The notes under the pieces are model-generated. The model had not been told where the DNA came from and searched no databases. It saw only the letters and a list, made by a program, of their open reading frames with translations. The translations under genes and the position numbers were made by a program. From Vibrio sp. CAU 1672 (GTDB lineage: Bacteria; Pseudomonadota; Gammaproteobacteria; Enterobacterales; Vibrionaceae), in NCBI RefSeq assembly GCF_029223195.1, contig NZ_JARHUF010000007.1:124001-188000 (forward strand): a stretch of 64,000 nt of DNA, given 5' to 3'. Positions 18,869 to 27,707 of this stretch are shown here, piece after piece. Each line of letters opens with the position of its first letter. Position 1 is the stretch's first letter.

Positions 18869-18940
18869 ATGAAACTTTTTTACATATTATTGCTGTTCCT
18901 GCTTGTTTTAGGTTTGTTTGCTGTATTTTTGTTCAAATGA
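18869..18940 (+). CDS. predicted 23-residue single-helix membrane peptide
   Basis: An ATG-to-TGA frame encoding 23 residues: a lysine after the initiator, then an unbroken run of Leu, Phe, Val, Ile, Ala and Gly (LFYILLLFLLVLGLFAVFLF) and a C-terminal lysine. This is the composition of a transmembrane small protein, and such a run is unlikely in a random frame, though T-rich DNA favours Phe and Leu codons. It has no good ribosome-binding site of its own and may depend on re-initiation after the start-stop pair upstream. Too short for family assignment. It lies 249 bases before adhE. Confidence 0.45.
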   Translation: MKLFYILLLFLLVLGLFAVFLFK

Positions 18941-18986
18941 AGTGTTGCTTTAAAGTGTTTTTAAATCATGTGTTTACGTTGATTAA

Positions 18987-19002
18987 TTGTGGTTAACCAC
19001 AA
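18987..19002. promoter_or_regulatory. perfect 16-base palindrome upstream of adhE
   Basis: TTGTGGTTAACCACAA reads the same on both strands and lies about 75 bases before the predicted adhE transcription start. It recalls redox-regulator (Rex) operators, TTGTGA-N6-TCACAA, but is two bases shorter, so the protein that binds it is unknown. Confidence 0.5.
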
Positions 19003-19028
19003 CGTTGGGGGTATTTCGAGGGTGAGAA

Positions 19029-19070
19029 CTGATCCAAGTCAATTTTTTTCATACTCTGAAATATTATACT
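19029..19070 (+). promoter_or_regulatory. adhE: predicted FNR-activated class II promoter of adhE
   Basis: CTGATCCAAGTCAA (19029-19042) matches the FNR consensus TTGAT-N4-ATCAA at 8 of 10 fixed positions. A -10-like TATACT follows at 19065-19070. If transcription starts at about 19077, the FNR site is centred at -41.5, the exact class II spacing. The anaerobic role of AdhE fits this. Inference from spacing and motif only. Confidence 0.55.
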
Positions 19071-19189
19071 CAGCGCTGAAAACAATTTACTAAGATGTTT
19101 GTTTGGCAAGTGGTTGATAAGCTGCAAAAACTGACGGCAATCGCCTTAATAAAAAGTTTTTAATATTTGTTAATTTTAGGAGAATCCCT

Positions 19190-21892
19190 ATGCCTGTTAC
19201 TAATATGGCTGAACTAGATGCATTGGTTGCTCGCGTTAAGAAAGCGCAAGAAGAGTTCGCTACTTTCTCTCAAGAGCAAGTAGACAAAATCTTCCGTGCA
19301 GCATCTCTTGCCGCTAACCAAGCTCGTATTCCTCTAGCGCAGCAAGCGGTTGAAGAATCTGGCATGGGTATCGTAGAAGATAAGGTAATCAAGAACCACT
19401 TCGCTTCTGAGTACATTTACAACAAGTACAAAGATGAGCAGACTTGTGGCATCCTTGAAGAAGACGATAGCATGGGCACCATGACTATTGCTGAGCCTGT
19501 AGGTATCATCTGCGGTATCGTACCAACCACTAACCCGACTTCTACAGCAATCTTCAAATCTCTAATCTCTTTGAAGACTCGTAACGGTATCATCTTCTCG
19601 CCACACCCACGTGCGAAGAACTCTACTAACGATGCAGCTAAACTGGTTCTAGACGCAGCAGTAGCAGCTGGTGCTCCAAAAGACATCATCGGTTGGATCG
19701 ACCAGCCATCTGTTGAGCTATCTAACGGCCTGATGAAGCACGAAGGTATCGCTCTTATCCTTGCGACTGGTGGCCCAGGCATGGTTAAAGCAGCATACTC
19801 TTCTGGTAAGCCAGCTATCGGTGTAGGTGCAGGTAACGTTCCAGTTGTTATCGACGAAACAGCTGACGTTAAACGTGCTGTAGCTTCTATCCTAATGTCT
19901 AAAACTTTCGATAACGGCGTAGTATGTGCTTCTGAGCAGGCTGCAATCGTAGTTAGCGAAGTATACGACGAAGTAAAAGAGCGTTTCGCTTCTCACAAAG
20001 CTCACGTTTTATCTAAAGCTGACGCTGATAAAGTACGTAAAGTACTGCTTATCGACGGCGCGCTAAACGCGAAAATCGTAGGTCAACCTGCTCCGGCGAT
20101 CGCTGAAATGGCTGGTGTTAAAGTTCCTGCTGACACTAAAGTTCTTGTAGGTGAAGGTCTGGGTAAAGTTTCTTACGATGATGAGTTCGCTCACGAGAAA
20201 CTATCTCCAACTCTAGGTCTGTTCCGTGCTGACGACTTCGAAGATGCAGTTGCTCAAGCGGTAACAATGGTTGAAATCGGTGGTATCGGTCACACATCTG
20301 GTCTTTACACTAACCAAGACGTTAACGCAGACCGCATCCGTTACTTCGGTGACAAGATGAAGACTGCACGTATCCTTGTAAACATCCCGACTACTCACGG
20401 TGGTATCGGTGACCTTTACAACTTCAACGTAGCACCTTCTCTAACTCTAGGTTGTGGTTCTTGGGGTGGTAACTCTATCTCTGAGAACGTAGGTCCTAAG
20501 CACCTAATCAACAAGAAAACTGTAGCGAAGCGAGCTGAAAACATGTTGTGGCACAAACTACCTAAGTCTATCTACTTCCGTCGTGGCAGCCTACCAGTTG
20601 CACTGGGCGACCTGGAAGGCAAGAAACGTGCGTTCCTAGTAACTGACCGTTTCCTATTCAACAACGGTTACGCTGACGAAGTAGTTAGCCTGCTTAAAGC
20701 GCAAGGCATGGAAGTACAAACTTTCTTCGACGTAGAGGCGGATCCAACGCTGTCTGTAGTTGAGAAAGGTGCAGCAGCAATGGAAAGCTTCCAGCCTGAC
20801 GTAATCCTGGCTCTAGGTGGTGGTTCACCAATGGATGCTGCGAAAATCATGTGGGTAATGTACGAGCACCCAGAAACAACATTTGAAGAACTAGCAATGC
20901 GCTTTATGGACATCCGTAAACGTATCTACAAGTTCCCTAAAATGGGTCAAAAAGCTGAGCTTGTATGTATCACTACTACTTCAGGTACTGGTTCAGAAGT
21001 TACTCCATTCGCGGTTGTTACTGACGACAAGACTGGTGCTAAGTACCCACTAGCAGACTATGAACTAACGCCAAACATGGCTATCATTGATGCTAACCTA
21101 GTAATGAACATGCCTAAGTCTCTAACAGCATTCGGTGGTTACGATGCCGTAACTCACGCTCTGGAAGCTTACGTATCTGTTCTAGCGAACGAATACTCTG
21201 ACGGTCAGGCTCTACAAGCACTTAAGATGCTAAAAGAGTACCTACCATCAAGCTACGCGAACGGTGCAAACGACCCAATCGCTCGTGAGAAAGTACACAA
21301 CGCAGCAACTATCGCTGGTATCGCGTTTGCGAACGCATTCCTAGGTGTTTGCCACTCAATGGCTCACAAAATTGGTAATGCTTTCCACCTACCACACGGT
21401 TTGGCGAACGCACTACTAATCTCTAACGTTGTACGTTACAACGCGAACGACAACCCAACTAAACAAACTGCGTTCTCTCAGTACGACCGTCCACAAGCAC
21501 GTCGTCGTTACGCTGAAGTTGCTGACCACCTAGGCCTAAGCCAAGCTGGTGACCGCACTGCTCAGAAGATTGAACGTCTACTAGCATGGTTGGATGAACT
21601 AAAAGTGAACCTAGACATCCCAATGTCTATCCAAGCGGCAGGTGTTGCTGAGTCTGACTTCCTAGCACAAGTTGATGAGCTGTCTGTAGATGCGTTCGAT
21701 GACCAATGTACTGGTGCGAACCCACGCTACCCTCTAATCAGCGAGCTGAAAGAAGTTCTACTGGCTTCTTACTACGGTAAAGCTTTCGTTGAAGGTGAAA
21801 CTTTCGAAGGTACTACTGTAATCAAGAAGAAAGCAGACCAAGAAGCAGCTAAATCAGCGCCTAAAGCTAAGAAAGAAAAAGCAGACGCGTAA
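19190..21892 (+). CDS. adhE: bifunctional acetaldehyde-CoA / alcohol dehydrogenase
   Basis: Reduces acetyl-CoA to acetaldehyde and then ethanol with two NADH, the redox outlet of fermentation; the enzyme forms filaments (spirosomes). The 900-residue protein has an aldehyde dehydrogenase domain (about 1-440, catalytic Cys246 in NGVVCASEQ) and an iron-dependent alcohol dehydrogenase domain (about 450-870, with GGGSPMDAAK and the iron-ligand histidines in CHSMAHKIG). The tail is Lys/Ala-rich. Length is near E. coli AdhE (891). AGGAG sits at good spacing. Codon use is strongly biased to a few codons, unlike the neighbours, as expected for a very highly expressed gene. Confidence 0.98.
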   Translation: MPVTNMAELDALVARVKKAQEEFATFSQEQVDKIFRAASLAANQARIPLAQQAVEESGMGIVEDKVIKNHFASEYIYNKYKDEQTCGILEEDDSMGTMTIAEPVGIICGIVPTTNPTSTAIFKSLISLKTRNGIIFSPHPRAKNSTNDAAKLVLDAAVAAGAPKDIIGWIDQPSVELSNGLMKHEGIALILATGGPGMVKAAYSSGKPAIGVGAGNVPVVIDETADVKRAVASILMSKTFDNGVVCASEQAAIVVSEVYDEVKERFASHKAHVLSKADADKVRKVLLIDGALNAKIVGQPAPAIAEMAGVKVPADTKVLVGEGLGKVSYDDEFAHEKLSPTLGLFRADDFEDAVAQAVTMVEIGGIGHTSGLYTNQDVNADRIRYFGDKMKTARILVNIPTTHGGIGDLYNFNVAPSLTLGCGSWGGNSISENVGPKHLINKKTVAKRAENMLWHKLPKSIYFRRGSLPVALGDLEGKKRAFLVTDRFLFNNGYADEVVSLLKAQGMEVQTFFDVEADPTLSVVEKGAAAMESFQPDVILALGGGSPMDAAKIMWVMYEHPETTFEELAMRFMDIRKRIYKFPKMGQKAELVCITTTSGTGSEVTPFAVVTDDKTGAKYPLADYELTPNMAIIDANLVMNMPKSLTAFGGYDAVTHALEAYVSVLANEYSDGQALQALKMLKEYLPSSYANGANDPIAREKVHNAATIAGIAFANAFLGVCHSMAHKIGNAFHLPHGLANALLISNVVRYNANDNPTKQTAFSQYDRPQARRRYAEVADHLGLSQAGDRTAQKIERLLAWLDELKVNLDIPMSIQAAGVAESDFLAQVDELSVDAFDDQCTGANPRYPLISELKEVLLASYYGKAFVEGETFEGTTVIKKKADQEAAKSAPKAKKEKADA

Positions 21893-21952
21893 TTAAGATT
21901 CGCTTTGAGTAAGGTTTTCGCTAGCACGAAACCTTAACATCGGGAAAAGGTT

Positions 21953-21986
21953 AAAACCCCAGTCATCAGACTGGGGTTTTTTTTTG
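21953..21986 (+). terminator. terminator after adhE
   Basis: AAAACCCCAGTC / GACTGGGGTTTT stem with a short loop, then nine T's. An earlier hairpin at about 21910-21938 (TAAGGTTTT / CGAAACCTTA) lacks a T-run and may assist or protect the 3' end. Confidence 0.92.
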
Positions 21987-22035
21987 ACTTGAGAATATTG
22001 GAGTACAGAGGAATAGCGTGCGGCCGAGAATCGTG

Positions 22036-22719
22036 TCAAACCTCGGTGGAGACAACCCTGCCGCTAAAGTACTCGTTGGCAATGATATAAGCGGTGTTGC
22101 GTACCAGTTCATCTTGTATTTCCGCCCAATGGAGCGCATCGACATCTTCACGGGCGTTGCTTACTGCGGGTATCACCCCACCAACACGAATGTTATATGG
22201 TGTAAGTTCTTTGGCCCAGCTGTGGGTGAAGCCTGATACCAAAGCGGCAATGCTTTCAATACCGGTCAGATCCTGATGATCGTCATGTGAGATGACATTG
22301 ACTATCACCCCTTTTACGCCTTTCCGGCGAAACCGTTCGGCACCGACTTGCCCGTAGGTATACAGGACACGTGCAGCGGTAGAGAGATGATCAATATAAC
22401 TGCTCATCGGTTCTGCTGCCATCAGGCTGGGCATCGGCGAACTGGTCCAGCAATTAACGATCACATCAGGCGTGGCGTTCAGCTGAGATTCGATTTGGTC
22501 AAATAGTAAGTTGATAGAGGTGGTCGTCTCGCCGCACACATTGATCGCGTAGACGTTGTCGGTAAATGTTTTGATTTGGTCGTAACTGGCTTTAAGTGCG
22601 CTTGGGTTACTATCGCAAAGAATTGTTGTCGCCCCCAGATGCGCAAAGTGGCTAGAGCAGGTTCTGCCGAGAATTGAGCCAGCAGATGTGACCAGTATCA
22701 TTGACTCTTTTATATCCAT
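22036..22719 (-). CDS. SDR-fold protein lacking the catalytic YxxxK
   Basis: A 227-residue protein with the short-chain dehydrogenase fold. The nucleotide-binding motif is present in altered form (VTSAGSILGR for TGxxxGxG), and the later LVSGFTHSWAKELTPYNIRVGGVIP matches the usual SDR region after the active site. Where the Tyr-x-x-x-Lys should be, just before AALVSGFT, the sequence reads GIESI, so both catalytic residues are missing. It may bind NAD(P) without reduction, or act as a regulator. It converges on adhE and is monocistronic. I know no name for it. Confidence 0.75.
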   Translation of the reverse strand: MDIKESMILVTSAGSILGRTCSSHFAHLGATTILCDSNPSALKASYDQIKTFTDNVYAINVCGETTTSINLLFDQIESQLNATPDVIVNCWTSSPMPSLMAAEPMSSYIDHLSTAARVLYTYGQVGAERFRRKGVKGVIVNVISHDDHQDLTGIESIAALVSGFTHSWAKELTPYNIRVGGVIPAVSNAREDVDALHWAEIQDELVRNTAYIIANEYFSGRVVSTEV

Positions 22720-22912
22720 AGCACTTCCACTGTTGCTGAAATGTCATCACCAAAATGTTTGGTGGTTTGAGATTCAGCATGGCGGAAAAAGCCTGAACTC
22801 AGTGTGAAAAGACTCAAACTACAGGGGATTGACGGCAATTATTGTGTTGGAATTTGTCGGTAGTCACATTTCTGCAGTGAAGAAATGTAAGGCACAGGAA
22901 AGCAATGAATGA

Positions 22913-23416
22913 TCACGCCTGGATCTGAATTTGATGTTGGCGCTGGGCCGTGATTAGCTGGTTATACAGGCCGGGATCAGAAAGCAGGGTTTTATCACGC
23001 TCACCCAGCAAGCGGCGTTCGTGGCCTGAAAGGTTGTGGTATACCTCTTCCGGCAGATCAAACGTATCTTCGGCTAAGTAAGCAAGTGCGTCCGGTTTGA
23101 GGTAATGAGCAAATTTAGCGGAAGAAAGGCCAGCGCTATGGAACTGTTTGGCCTGCTCTGCTGCCAGGTCGTAGCAGCTGCTGTCGGAACGCAGTAGTTG
23201 TGGCTGGGAGACGCCGAACTGTTGACGAAGCAGGGTGTCGGTTGCCTGCGTTGATGTCACTTGTTCTAATGGGATCGCATCACGAACGTCGTTGGAGAAC
23301 ATGGATAAGATCAAAGCGAAATCAGCACGACGGCCTTCATGTACGGCATGGTTAATACCCTTACCGAGGTGAAGTTCGTTGATGATGGTGGCTTTATCTA
23401 AAGTATGTACTTGCAT
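22913..23416 (-). CDS. hypothetical protein
   Basis: A 167-residue soluble, mostly helical protein with no signal peptide and no membrane helix. It begins MQVHTLDKATIINELHLGKGINHAVHEGRRADFALIL and ends in a Gln-rich helix (RQHQIQIQA). Both a clear ribosome-binding region (GGGGAGC) before ATG 23416 and normal codon use support a real gene. It follows sodB on the same strand after a terminator, so it is probably transcribed separately. I do not recognise the family. Confidence 0.7.
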   Translation of the reverse strand: MQVHTLDKATIINELHLGKGINHAVHEGRRADFALILSMFSNDVRDAIPLEQVTSTQATDTLLRQQFGVSQPQLLRSDSSCYDLAAEQAKQFHSAGLSSAKFAHYLKPDALAYLAEDTFDLPEEVYHNLSGHERRLLGERDKTLLSDPGLYNQLITAQRQHQIQIQA

Positions 23417-23487
23417 GCTGCTCCCCGTTTGATGTTTATATAGCGACGAAGCGGGCAGAAACTTTAGTTATTTTCGGAAGTTATTTA

Positions 23488-23516
23488 CAAAAAAGCCCGC
23501 ATGTAGCGGACTTTTG
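23488..23516 (-). terminator. terminator of sodB
   Basis: AAAAGTCCGC / GCGGGCTTTT stem on the minus strand with six T's, about 30 bases beyond the sodB stop. Confidence 0.85.
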
Positions 23517-23545
23517 ATTGTTCGTGACTAAATTGAACTACGGGG

Positions 23546-24130
23546 TTACTTGGCTAGATTCTCTGCGACGAAGTCCCAGTTTACCAGCGCCCAGAAACCG
23601 TTCATGTAATCAGGGCGAACGTTGCGGTAATCGATGTAGTAAGCATGTTCCCACAGGTCAACCGTCAGAAGCGGTGTTACACCTTCTTCAGTGATTGGAG
23701 TACCCGCGTTAGAAGTGTTAACGATGTCCAGTGAGCCGTCTGCTTTTTTCACCAGCCAGGTCCAGGAAGAGCCGAAGTTGTTGATCGCTGCATCGGTGAA
23801 TTTTGCTTTGAATTCTTCGAAAGAACCGAAGGCAGCATTAATCGCTTCTGCTACCGCACCGGTTGGTTCGCCGCCGGCGTTAGGTGCCAGGCAGTGCCAG
23901 TAGAAGGTGTGGTTCCAGATTTGAGCGGCATTGTTGAATACACCGCCGGTTGATGTTTTGATGATTTCTTCAAGTGTTTTGCCTTCAAACTCAGTACCCG
24001 GGATCAGGCCGTTGAGTTTGACAACGTAAGTGCTGTGGTGCTTACCGTGGTGGTAGTCAAGAGTTTCTGCTGAGATATGTGGTTCTAGCGCGTCTTTCGC
24101 GTAAGGAAGAGCTGGTAGTTCGAATGCCAT
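23546..24130 (-). CDS. sodB: iron superoxide dismutase
   Basis: Converts superoxide to oxygen and hydrogen peroxide in the cytoplasm. The 194-residue protein begins [32 protein letters not shown], as E. coli SodB, and has the metal-site segments NHTFYWHCL and [12 protein letters not shown] in [10 protein letters not shown] is the position that marks the iron-type enzyme. ATG 24130 is chosen from the family start; GGAG precedes it, and an ATG five codons upstream is not needed. The leader carries a hairpin (24152-24168). In related bacteria sodB is controlled by Fur and the small RNA RyhB; no RyhB pairing was computed here. Confidence 0.97.
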   Translation of the reverse strand: MAFELPALPYAKDALEPHISAETLDYHHGKHHSTYVVKLNGLIPGTEFEGKTLEEIIKTSTGGVFNNAAQIWNHTFYWHCLAPNAGGEPTGAVAEAINAAFGSFEEFKAKFTDAAINNFGSSWTWLVKKADGSLDIVNTSNAGTPITEEGVTPLLTVDLWEHAYYIDYRNVRPDYMNGFWALVNWDFVAENLAK

Positions 24131-24151
24131 TGCTCGGTTCTCCATAGATAT

Positions 24152-24168
24152 GAAAGGGTTACCCTTTC
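24152..24168. promoter_or_regulatory. 17-base palindrome in the sodB leader
   Basis: GAAAGGGT-T-ACCCTTTC is perfectly symmetrical and lies 22 bases upstream of the sodB start codon, just before the ribosome-binding site. It could be an operator or an RNA hairpin acting on translation. Confidence 0.45.
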
Positions 24169-24380
24169 GTTAGCTTCCAATGTTTATAGTTAGGATAGTC
24201 AAAATGACTGACTTGCAATCCATTTTAGCAAGTTTTTACTTTATTAAAACCCCGGTATGAAAATATTTTGAGAACTTGGTGTCAAAAAGACCATAAATAT
24301 TATGTGCTTTTTATTCTGCTGTTATTAAGTAGAATGGGGCAAAACAAAATACAGTTCACATCCAGGAAGAAGAGGAAGCG

Positions 24381-24716
24381 ATGGAAACTATCGATAAAAT
24401 CAAACAGCAAATTGCTGAAAACTCAATTTTGCTGTACATGAAAGGCTCCCCGAAACTACCAAGCTGTGGTTTCTCTTCGCAAGCAGCACAAGCCCTGATG
24501 GCATGTGGCGAGAAGTTTGCTTATGTAGATATCCTGCAAAACCCGGATATTCGCGCTGAGCTACCGAAATACGCTCAGTGGCCAACCTTCCCGCAATTGT
24601 GGATTGAAGGTGAATTGATCGGTGGTTGTGACATTATTCTGGAAATGTTCCAGAAAGGAGAACTGCAGCCATTGGTTAAAGAAGCGGCAGAACGTGCAGC
24701 GGATGGTGCTGAGTAA
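24381..24716 (+). CDS. grxD: monothiol glutaredoxin Grx4
   Basis: A 111-residue glutaredoxin with the monothiol active site CGFS (SCGFSSQAAQAL) and the glutathione-binding WPTFPQLWI and GGCDI segments. Such proteins carry glutathione-ligated [2Fe-2S] clusters and take part in iron-sulfur traffic. AAGAGGAAG before ATG 24381 is a good ribosome-binding site. It is divergent from sodB over 250 bases, the arrangement known in vibrios. Followed by a terminator. Confidence 0.96.
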   Translation: METIDKIKQQIAENSILLYMKGSPKLPSCGFSSQAAQALMACGEKFAYVDILQNPDIRAELPKYAQWPTFPQLWIEGELIGGCDIILEMFQKGELQPLVKEAAERAADGAE

Positions 24717-24749
24717 GTCGTAAATGCCCGCATTTGGCGATAGAATACC

Positions 24750-24780
24750 AAGGAGCCGGATTGGCTCCTTTTTCTTTTTT
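24750..24780 (+). terminator. terminator after grxD
   Basis: AAGGAGCC / GGCTCCTT stem with a 5-base loop and a T-rich tail. Confidence 0.88.
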
Positions 24781-24791
24781 AGGTTAGTTGA

Positions 24792-25421
24792 ATGAACATA
24801 AAGCTTTACTACGTGCATGACCCAATGTGCAGCTGGTGCTGGGGGTATAAGCCAACCATTGAAAAATTGAAACAGCAACTTCCTGGAGTGATTCAGTTTG
24901 AGTATGTGGTCGGCGGACTTGCACCCGATACTAATCTGCCGATGCCGCCCGAGATGCAACAAAAGCTCGAGGAAATTTGGCATCAGATTGAACGACAACT
25001 GGGAACCAAGTTTAACTATGAGTTCTGGTCGCGTTGTACACCGGTTCGTAGTACTTATCAGGCTTGCCGGGCGGTGATAGCTGCAGGTTTTCAAGATGCC
25101 TATGAACCGATGTTGGAAGCCATCCAGCACGCGTATTATTTGAGAGCGATGTCACCTCATGATGAAGCGACGCATCGTCAGCTGGCGCAAGAGTTAGGCC
25201 TGGATGTCGTCCAGTTTGAAAATGATGTCCACGGCAGCTTCCTTGAAGGGATTTTTCAAGATCAACTTAGTCTGGCAAAAAGCCTGGGAGTGGATTCTTA
25301 CCCGAGTTTAGTGTTGCAGATTGGTGAGGCGTATTTTCCGATTGAGGTGGATTATTTATCGACTGAGTCAACGTTGAAACGTATTCGTGAACGCATTGTC
25401 GATAATATGCCTACGCAGTAA
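24792..25421 (+). CDS. DsbA-family thioredoxin-fold protein (CSWC)
   Basis: A 209-residue protein of the DsbA/FrnE thioredoxin superfamily. The redox motif CSWC lies at residues 13-16 in HDPMCSWCWGY; the helical insertion follows and the cis-proline is in VDSYPSLVL. There is no signal peptide, so it is cytoplasmic and not the periplasmic DsbA. Proteins of this kind with CxWCWG often act on disulfides or glutathione adducts; the substrate is unknown. It starts 11 bases after the grxD terminator, so some readthrough from grxD is possible. Confidence 0.82.
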   Translation: MNIKLYYVHDPMCSWCWGYKPTIEKLKQQLPGVIQFEYVVGGLAPDTNLPMPPEMQQKLEEIWHQIERQLGTKFNYEFWSRCTPVRSTYQACRAVIAAGFQDAYEPMLEAIQHAYYLRAMSPHDEATHRQLAQELGLDVVQFENDVHGSFLEGIFQDQLSLAKSLGVDSYPSLVLQIGEAYFPIEVDYLSTESTLKRIRERIVDNMPTQ

Positions 25422-25447
25422 GTTATGCCGCAGGTTAAGAAAACGCT

Positions 25448-25477
25448 AAAAAAAGCCGCTCATCGAGCGGCTTTTTT
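25448..25477. terminator. bidirectional terminator
   Basis: AAAAAAAGCCGCTC / GAGCGGCTTTTTT stem with a 4-base loop between two convergent genes. Confidence 0.9.
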
Positions 25478-25508
25478 ACTTTTTTATTTTTTTACTATAG
25501 TGATGGCA

Positions 25509-26834
25509 TTACAGCACCATCGCGGCAATCCAACCGAAGATGATCAACGGAATGTTATAGTGGATAAAGGTTGGGACAACGGTTTCCCAAATATGCTCAT
25601 GCTGACCGTCCGCATTCAGGCCAGAGGTTGGACCTAATGTTGAGTCTGAGGCCGGTGAGCCCGCATCACCCAATGCCGCGGCCGTACCTACCAAAGCAAT
25701 GGTAGCCATTGGTGAGAAGCCAAACGCCAGCGCTAACGGTACGTAAATCGTTGCAATGATTGGGATGGTGGAGAACGAAGAACCGATACCCATTGTTACT
25801 AACAGGCCCACAACTAACATCAGCAAGGCTGCAAGTGGCTTGTTGTCACCAATGCTGGTGGATAGCGATTCTACCAAGGTCTCAACGCCACCGGTTTGTT
25901 TCATGACTGCTGCAAAACCGGCTGCGGCAATCATAATAAAACCGATCATAGCCATCATGTGGACACCTTTGGTAAATACATCATGGGTTTCTTTCCAGGC
26001 GATCACGCCGCCAAAGGTGAAGACCATAAAGCCAGCCAGGGCGCCGATGATCATTGAGCCTGTGTACAGCTGTACTCCCAGTGCTGCGACGATCCCCACT
26101 GCAGCAACTAGAATGTGTTGCTTGTTTAGTTCATGACCGGATTCGTGCATCACTGTCAGTTCAGTTTCTTCGTAGATGCGTGGTTTACGGTAGCTGAAAA
26201 AGATTGCGATTAACAGGCCAAATACCATGCCCGCGCCAGGCAATAGCATTGCGGTCGGTACCTGGCTGGCAACCACGCCTTCTAATCCGTTATCGTGTAA
26301 GTTCTTAAGCAAGATGTTGTTTAAGAAGATACCGCCAAAGCCGATTGGCAACACCATGTATGGTGTGATCAGGCCGAAAGTCAGGACACAGGCGATCAGT
26401 CGACGATCGAGTCTTAACTTTGCGAATACGCCCAAAAGAGGTGGAATTAAAATTGGAATAAAGGCGATGTGTACCGGGATCACGTTCTGTGATGACATGG
26501 TTACCAGGATCAACGCGACCAATACCGCGTATTTGAAACCGGTGGTGGCGGTGTCATTTTCGTGACCATTGAGGCGCTTTATTACGCTTTTGGCTAACAG
26601 GTCAGTGATGCCTGATTTCGAGATGGCAACCGCAAAGGTGCCGAGCATGGCATAACTTAAGGCGATGGTTGCGCCACCACCCAAGCCACTTTCAAATGCC
26701 GCAACAGCATCTCCCAGGCTCATTCCTGAAACAAGGCCACCGACAATGGCACTAAACGTGAGGGCAACCACCACGTTTACCCGCATCAATGCTAACACGA
26801 GCATGACGCAAACTGAGATAACGACAGGATTCAT
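25509..26834 (-). CDS. NhaC-superfamily Na+/H+ antiporter-type permease (YuiF-like)
   Basis: A 441-residue inner-membrane protein with about 11-12 helices. It has an N-terminal segment typical of the YuiF-like group ([21 protein letters not shown]) and the signature [19 protein letters not shown] near the C-terminus. Members are annotated as Na+/H+ antiporters, but some homologues transport amino acids such as histidine, so the substrate is not certain. It converges on the DsbA-family gene; rnt lies 44 bases upstream on the same strand. Confidence 0.8.
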   Translation of the reverse strand: MNPVVISVCVMLVLALMRVNVVVALTFSAIVGGLVSGMSLGDAVAAFESGLGGGATIALSYAMLGTFAVAISKSGITDLLAKSVIKRLNGHENDTATTGFKYAVLVALILVTMSSQNVIPVHIAFIPILIPPLLGVFAKLRLDRRLIACVLTFGLITPYMVLPIGFGGIFLNNILLKNLHDNGLEGVVASQVPTAMLLPGAGMVFGLLIAIFFSYRKPRIYEETELTVMHESGHELNKQHILVAAVGIVAALGVQLYTGSMIIGALAGFMVFTFGGVIAWKETHDVFTKGVHMMAMIGFIMIAAAGFAAVMKQTGGVETLVESLSTSIGDNKPLAALLMLVVGLLVTMGIGSSFSTIPIIATIYVPLALAFGFSPMATIALVGTAAALGDAGSPASDSTLGPTSGLNADGQHEHIWETVVPTFIHYNIPLIIFGWIAAMVL

Positions 26835-26878
26835 ACTATTTCCAATATGTTGTGTTTACTTATGATAGTTGTAGTTCA

Positions 26879-27523
26879 TTATTGTTCGTCAGCAAGCGGC
26901 CAACCGCCGAGGGCCTTCCATTTGTTGACGATTCCGCAGAACAGCTCTGCAGTTTTTTGGGTATCGTAAAGAGCGGAATGCGCTTCACGATTGTCGAATT
27001 CCATCCCAGCAGTTTTGCATGCTTTGGCGAGAACAGTTTGACCATAAGCAAGTCCACTTAGCGTAGCGGTATCAAAAGTGGCAAAAGGATGGAAAGGGAC
27101 TCTTTTCAGTTTACAGCGTTCATTAGCTGCATTGACAAAACCGAGATCGAAAGCCGCGTTATGGGCGACCATGATAGCACGTGAACATTCGGCGGTTTTC
27201 TGCTCTTTTCGGATCAGCTTGTAGATCTCTTTCAGCGCTTCCTGTTCGGAAACGGCACCGCGCAACGGGCTGAACGGATCATGAATACCATTGAACTCAA
27301 GTGCTTCTTTTTCTAAGTTGGCCCCCTCAAAGGGTTCGATATGAAAATGAATTGTTGAAGCCGGCTCCAGTTCGCCGCTGTCATTCATGCGTAACGTTAC
27401 CGCACAAATTTCCAAAAGTGCATCGGTGTGAGCGTTGAATCCAGCGGTTTCAACATCCACAACAACCGGAAAATAACCACGAAATCGCTTTTTCAGGGTT
27501 AGAGCTTCATTTTCTACTGTCAT
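26879..27523 (-). CDS. rnt: ribonuclease T
   Basis: A 214-residue DEDDh 3'-5' exonuclease that trims tRNA and other stable RNA 3' ends. The first catalytic Asp/Glu pair is in [19 protein letters not shown], the second Asp region in [14 protein letters not shown], and the final His/Asp in [17 protein letters not shown]. Length matches E. coli RNase T. It is divergent from motY over a 184-base gap, an arrangement typical of vibrios. Confidence 0.96.
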   Translation of the reverse strand: MTVENEALTLKKRFRGYFPVVVDVETAGFNAHTDALLEICAVTLRMNDSGELEPASTIHFHIEPFEGANLEKEALEFNGIHDPFSPLRGAVSEQEALKEIYKLIRKEQKTAECSRAIMVAHNAAFDLGFVNAANERCKLKRVPFHPFATFDTATLSGLAYGQTVLAKACKTAGMEFDNREAHSALYDTQKTAELFCGIVNKWKALGGWPLADEQ

Positions 27524-27707
27524 ATGGGCTTATAGTTGTGTGATGAAGGCAGCATTATTGCAGATTCTCAGGGTGAGCAAAACAGCAAATTGAGACAAAA
27601 ACAGAAAAGTATTGCTTCAATCTTGGCGGGAATTTTGCATTAAAAGTCTGATATCAATTGTTGGCAGCGATAGCGGCAAAGCGCTGCCGTTTAAGAGACA
27701 ATCCGTA

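Larger units (their letters stand above)
18541..19189. promoter_or_regulatory. long adhE upstream regulatory region
   Basis: About 650 bases between divergent ychE and adhE, unusually rich in signals. Seen in order: an AGGAG followed by ATG-TAA (18838-18853), a 23-codon membrane ORF (18869-18940), a perfect 16-base palindrome TTGTGGTTAACCACAA (18987-19002), an FNR-like site (19029-19042) and a -10-like TATACT (19065-19070). The adhE leader predicted from that promoter is about 113 bases. Each is listed separately. Confidence 0.6.

Noticed and set aside
24561..25130. A 189-codon minus-strand frame over grxD and the DsbA-family gene
   Set aside because: It lies opposite two well-supported genes and their terminator, has no ribosome-binding site and no family resemblance.
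27629..27707. Sigma-28 flagellar promoter before motY
   Set aside because: The best candidate (AAAAGTAT, 12 bases, GGCGGGAA) matches the -10 consensus at only about five of eight positions with spacing off by one, so I did not list it as a feature.
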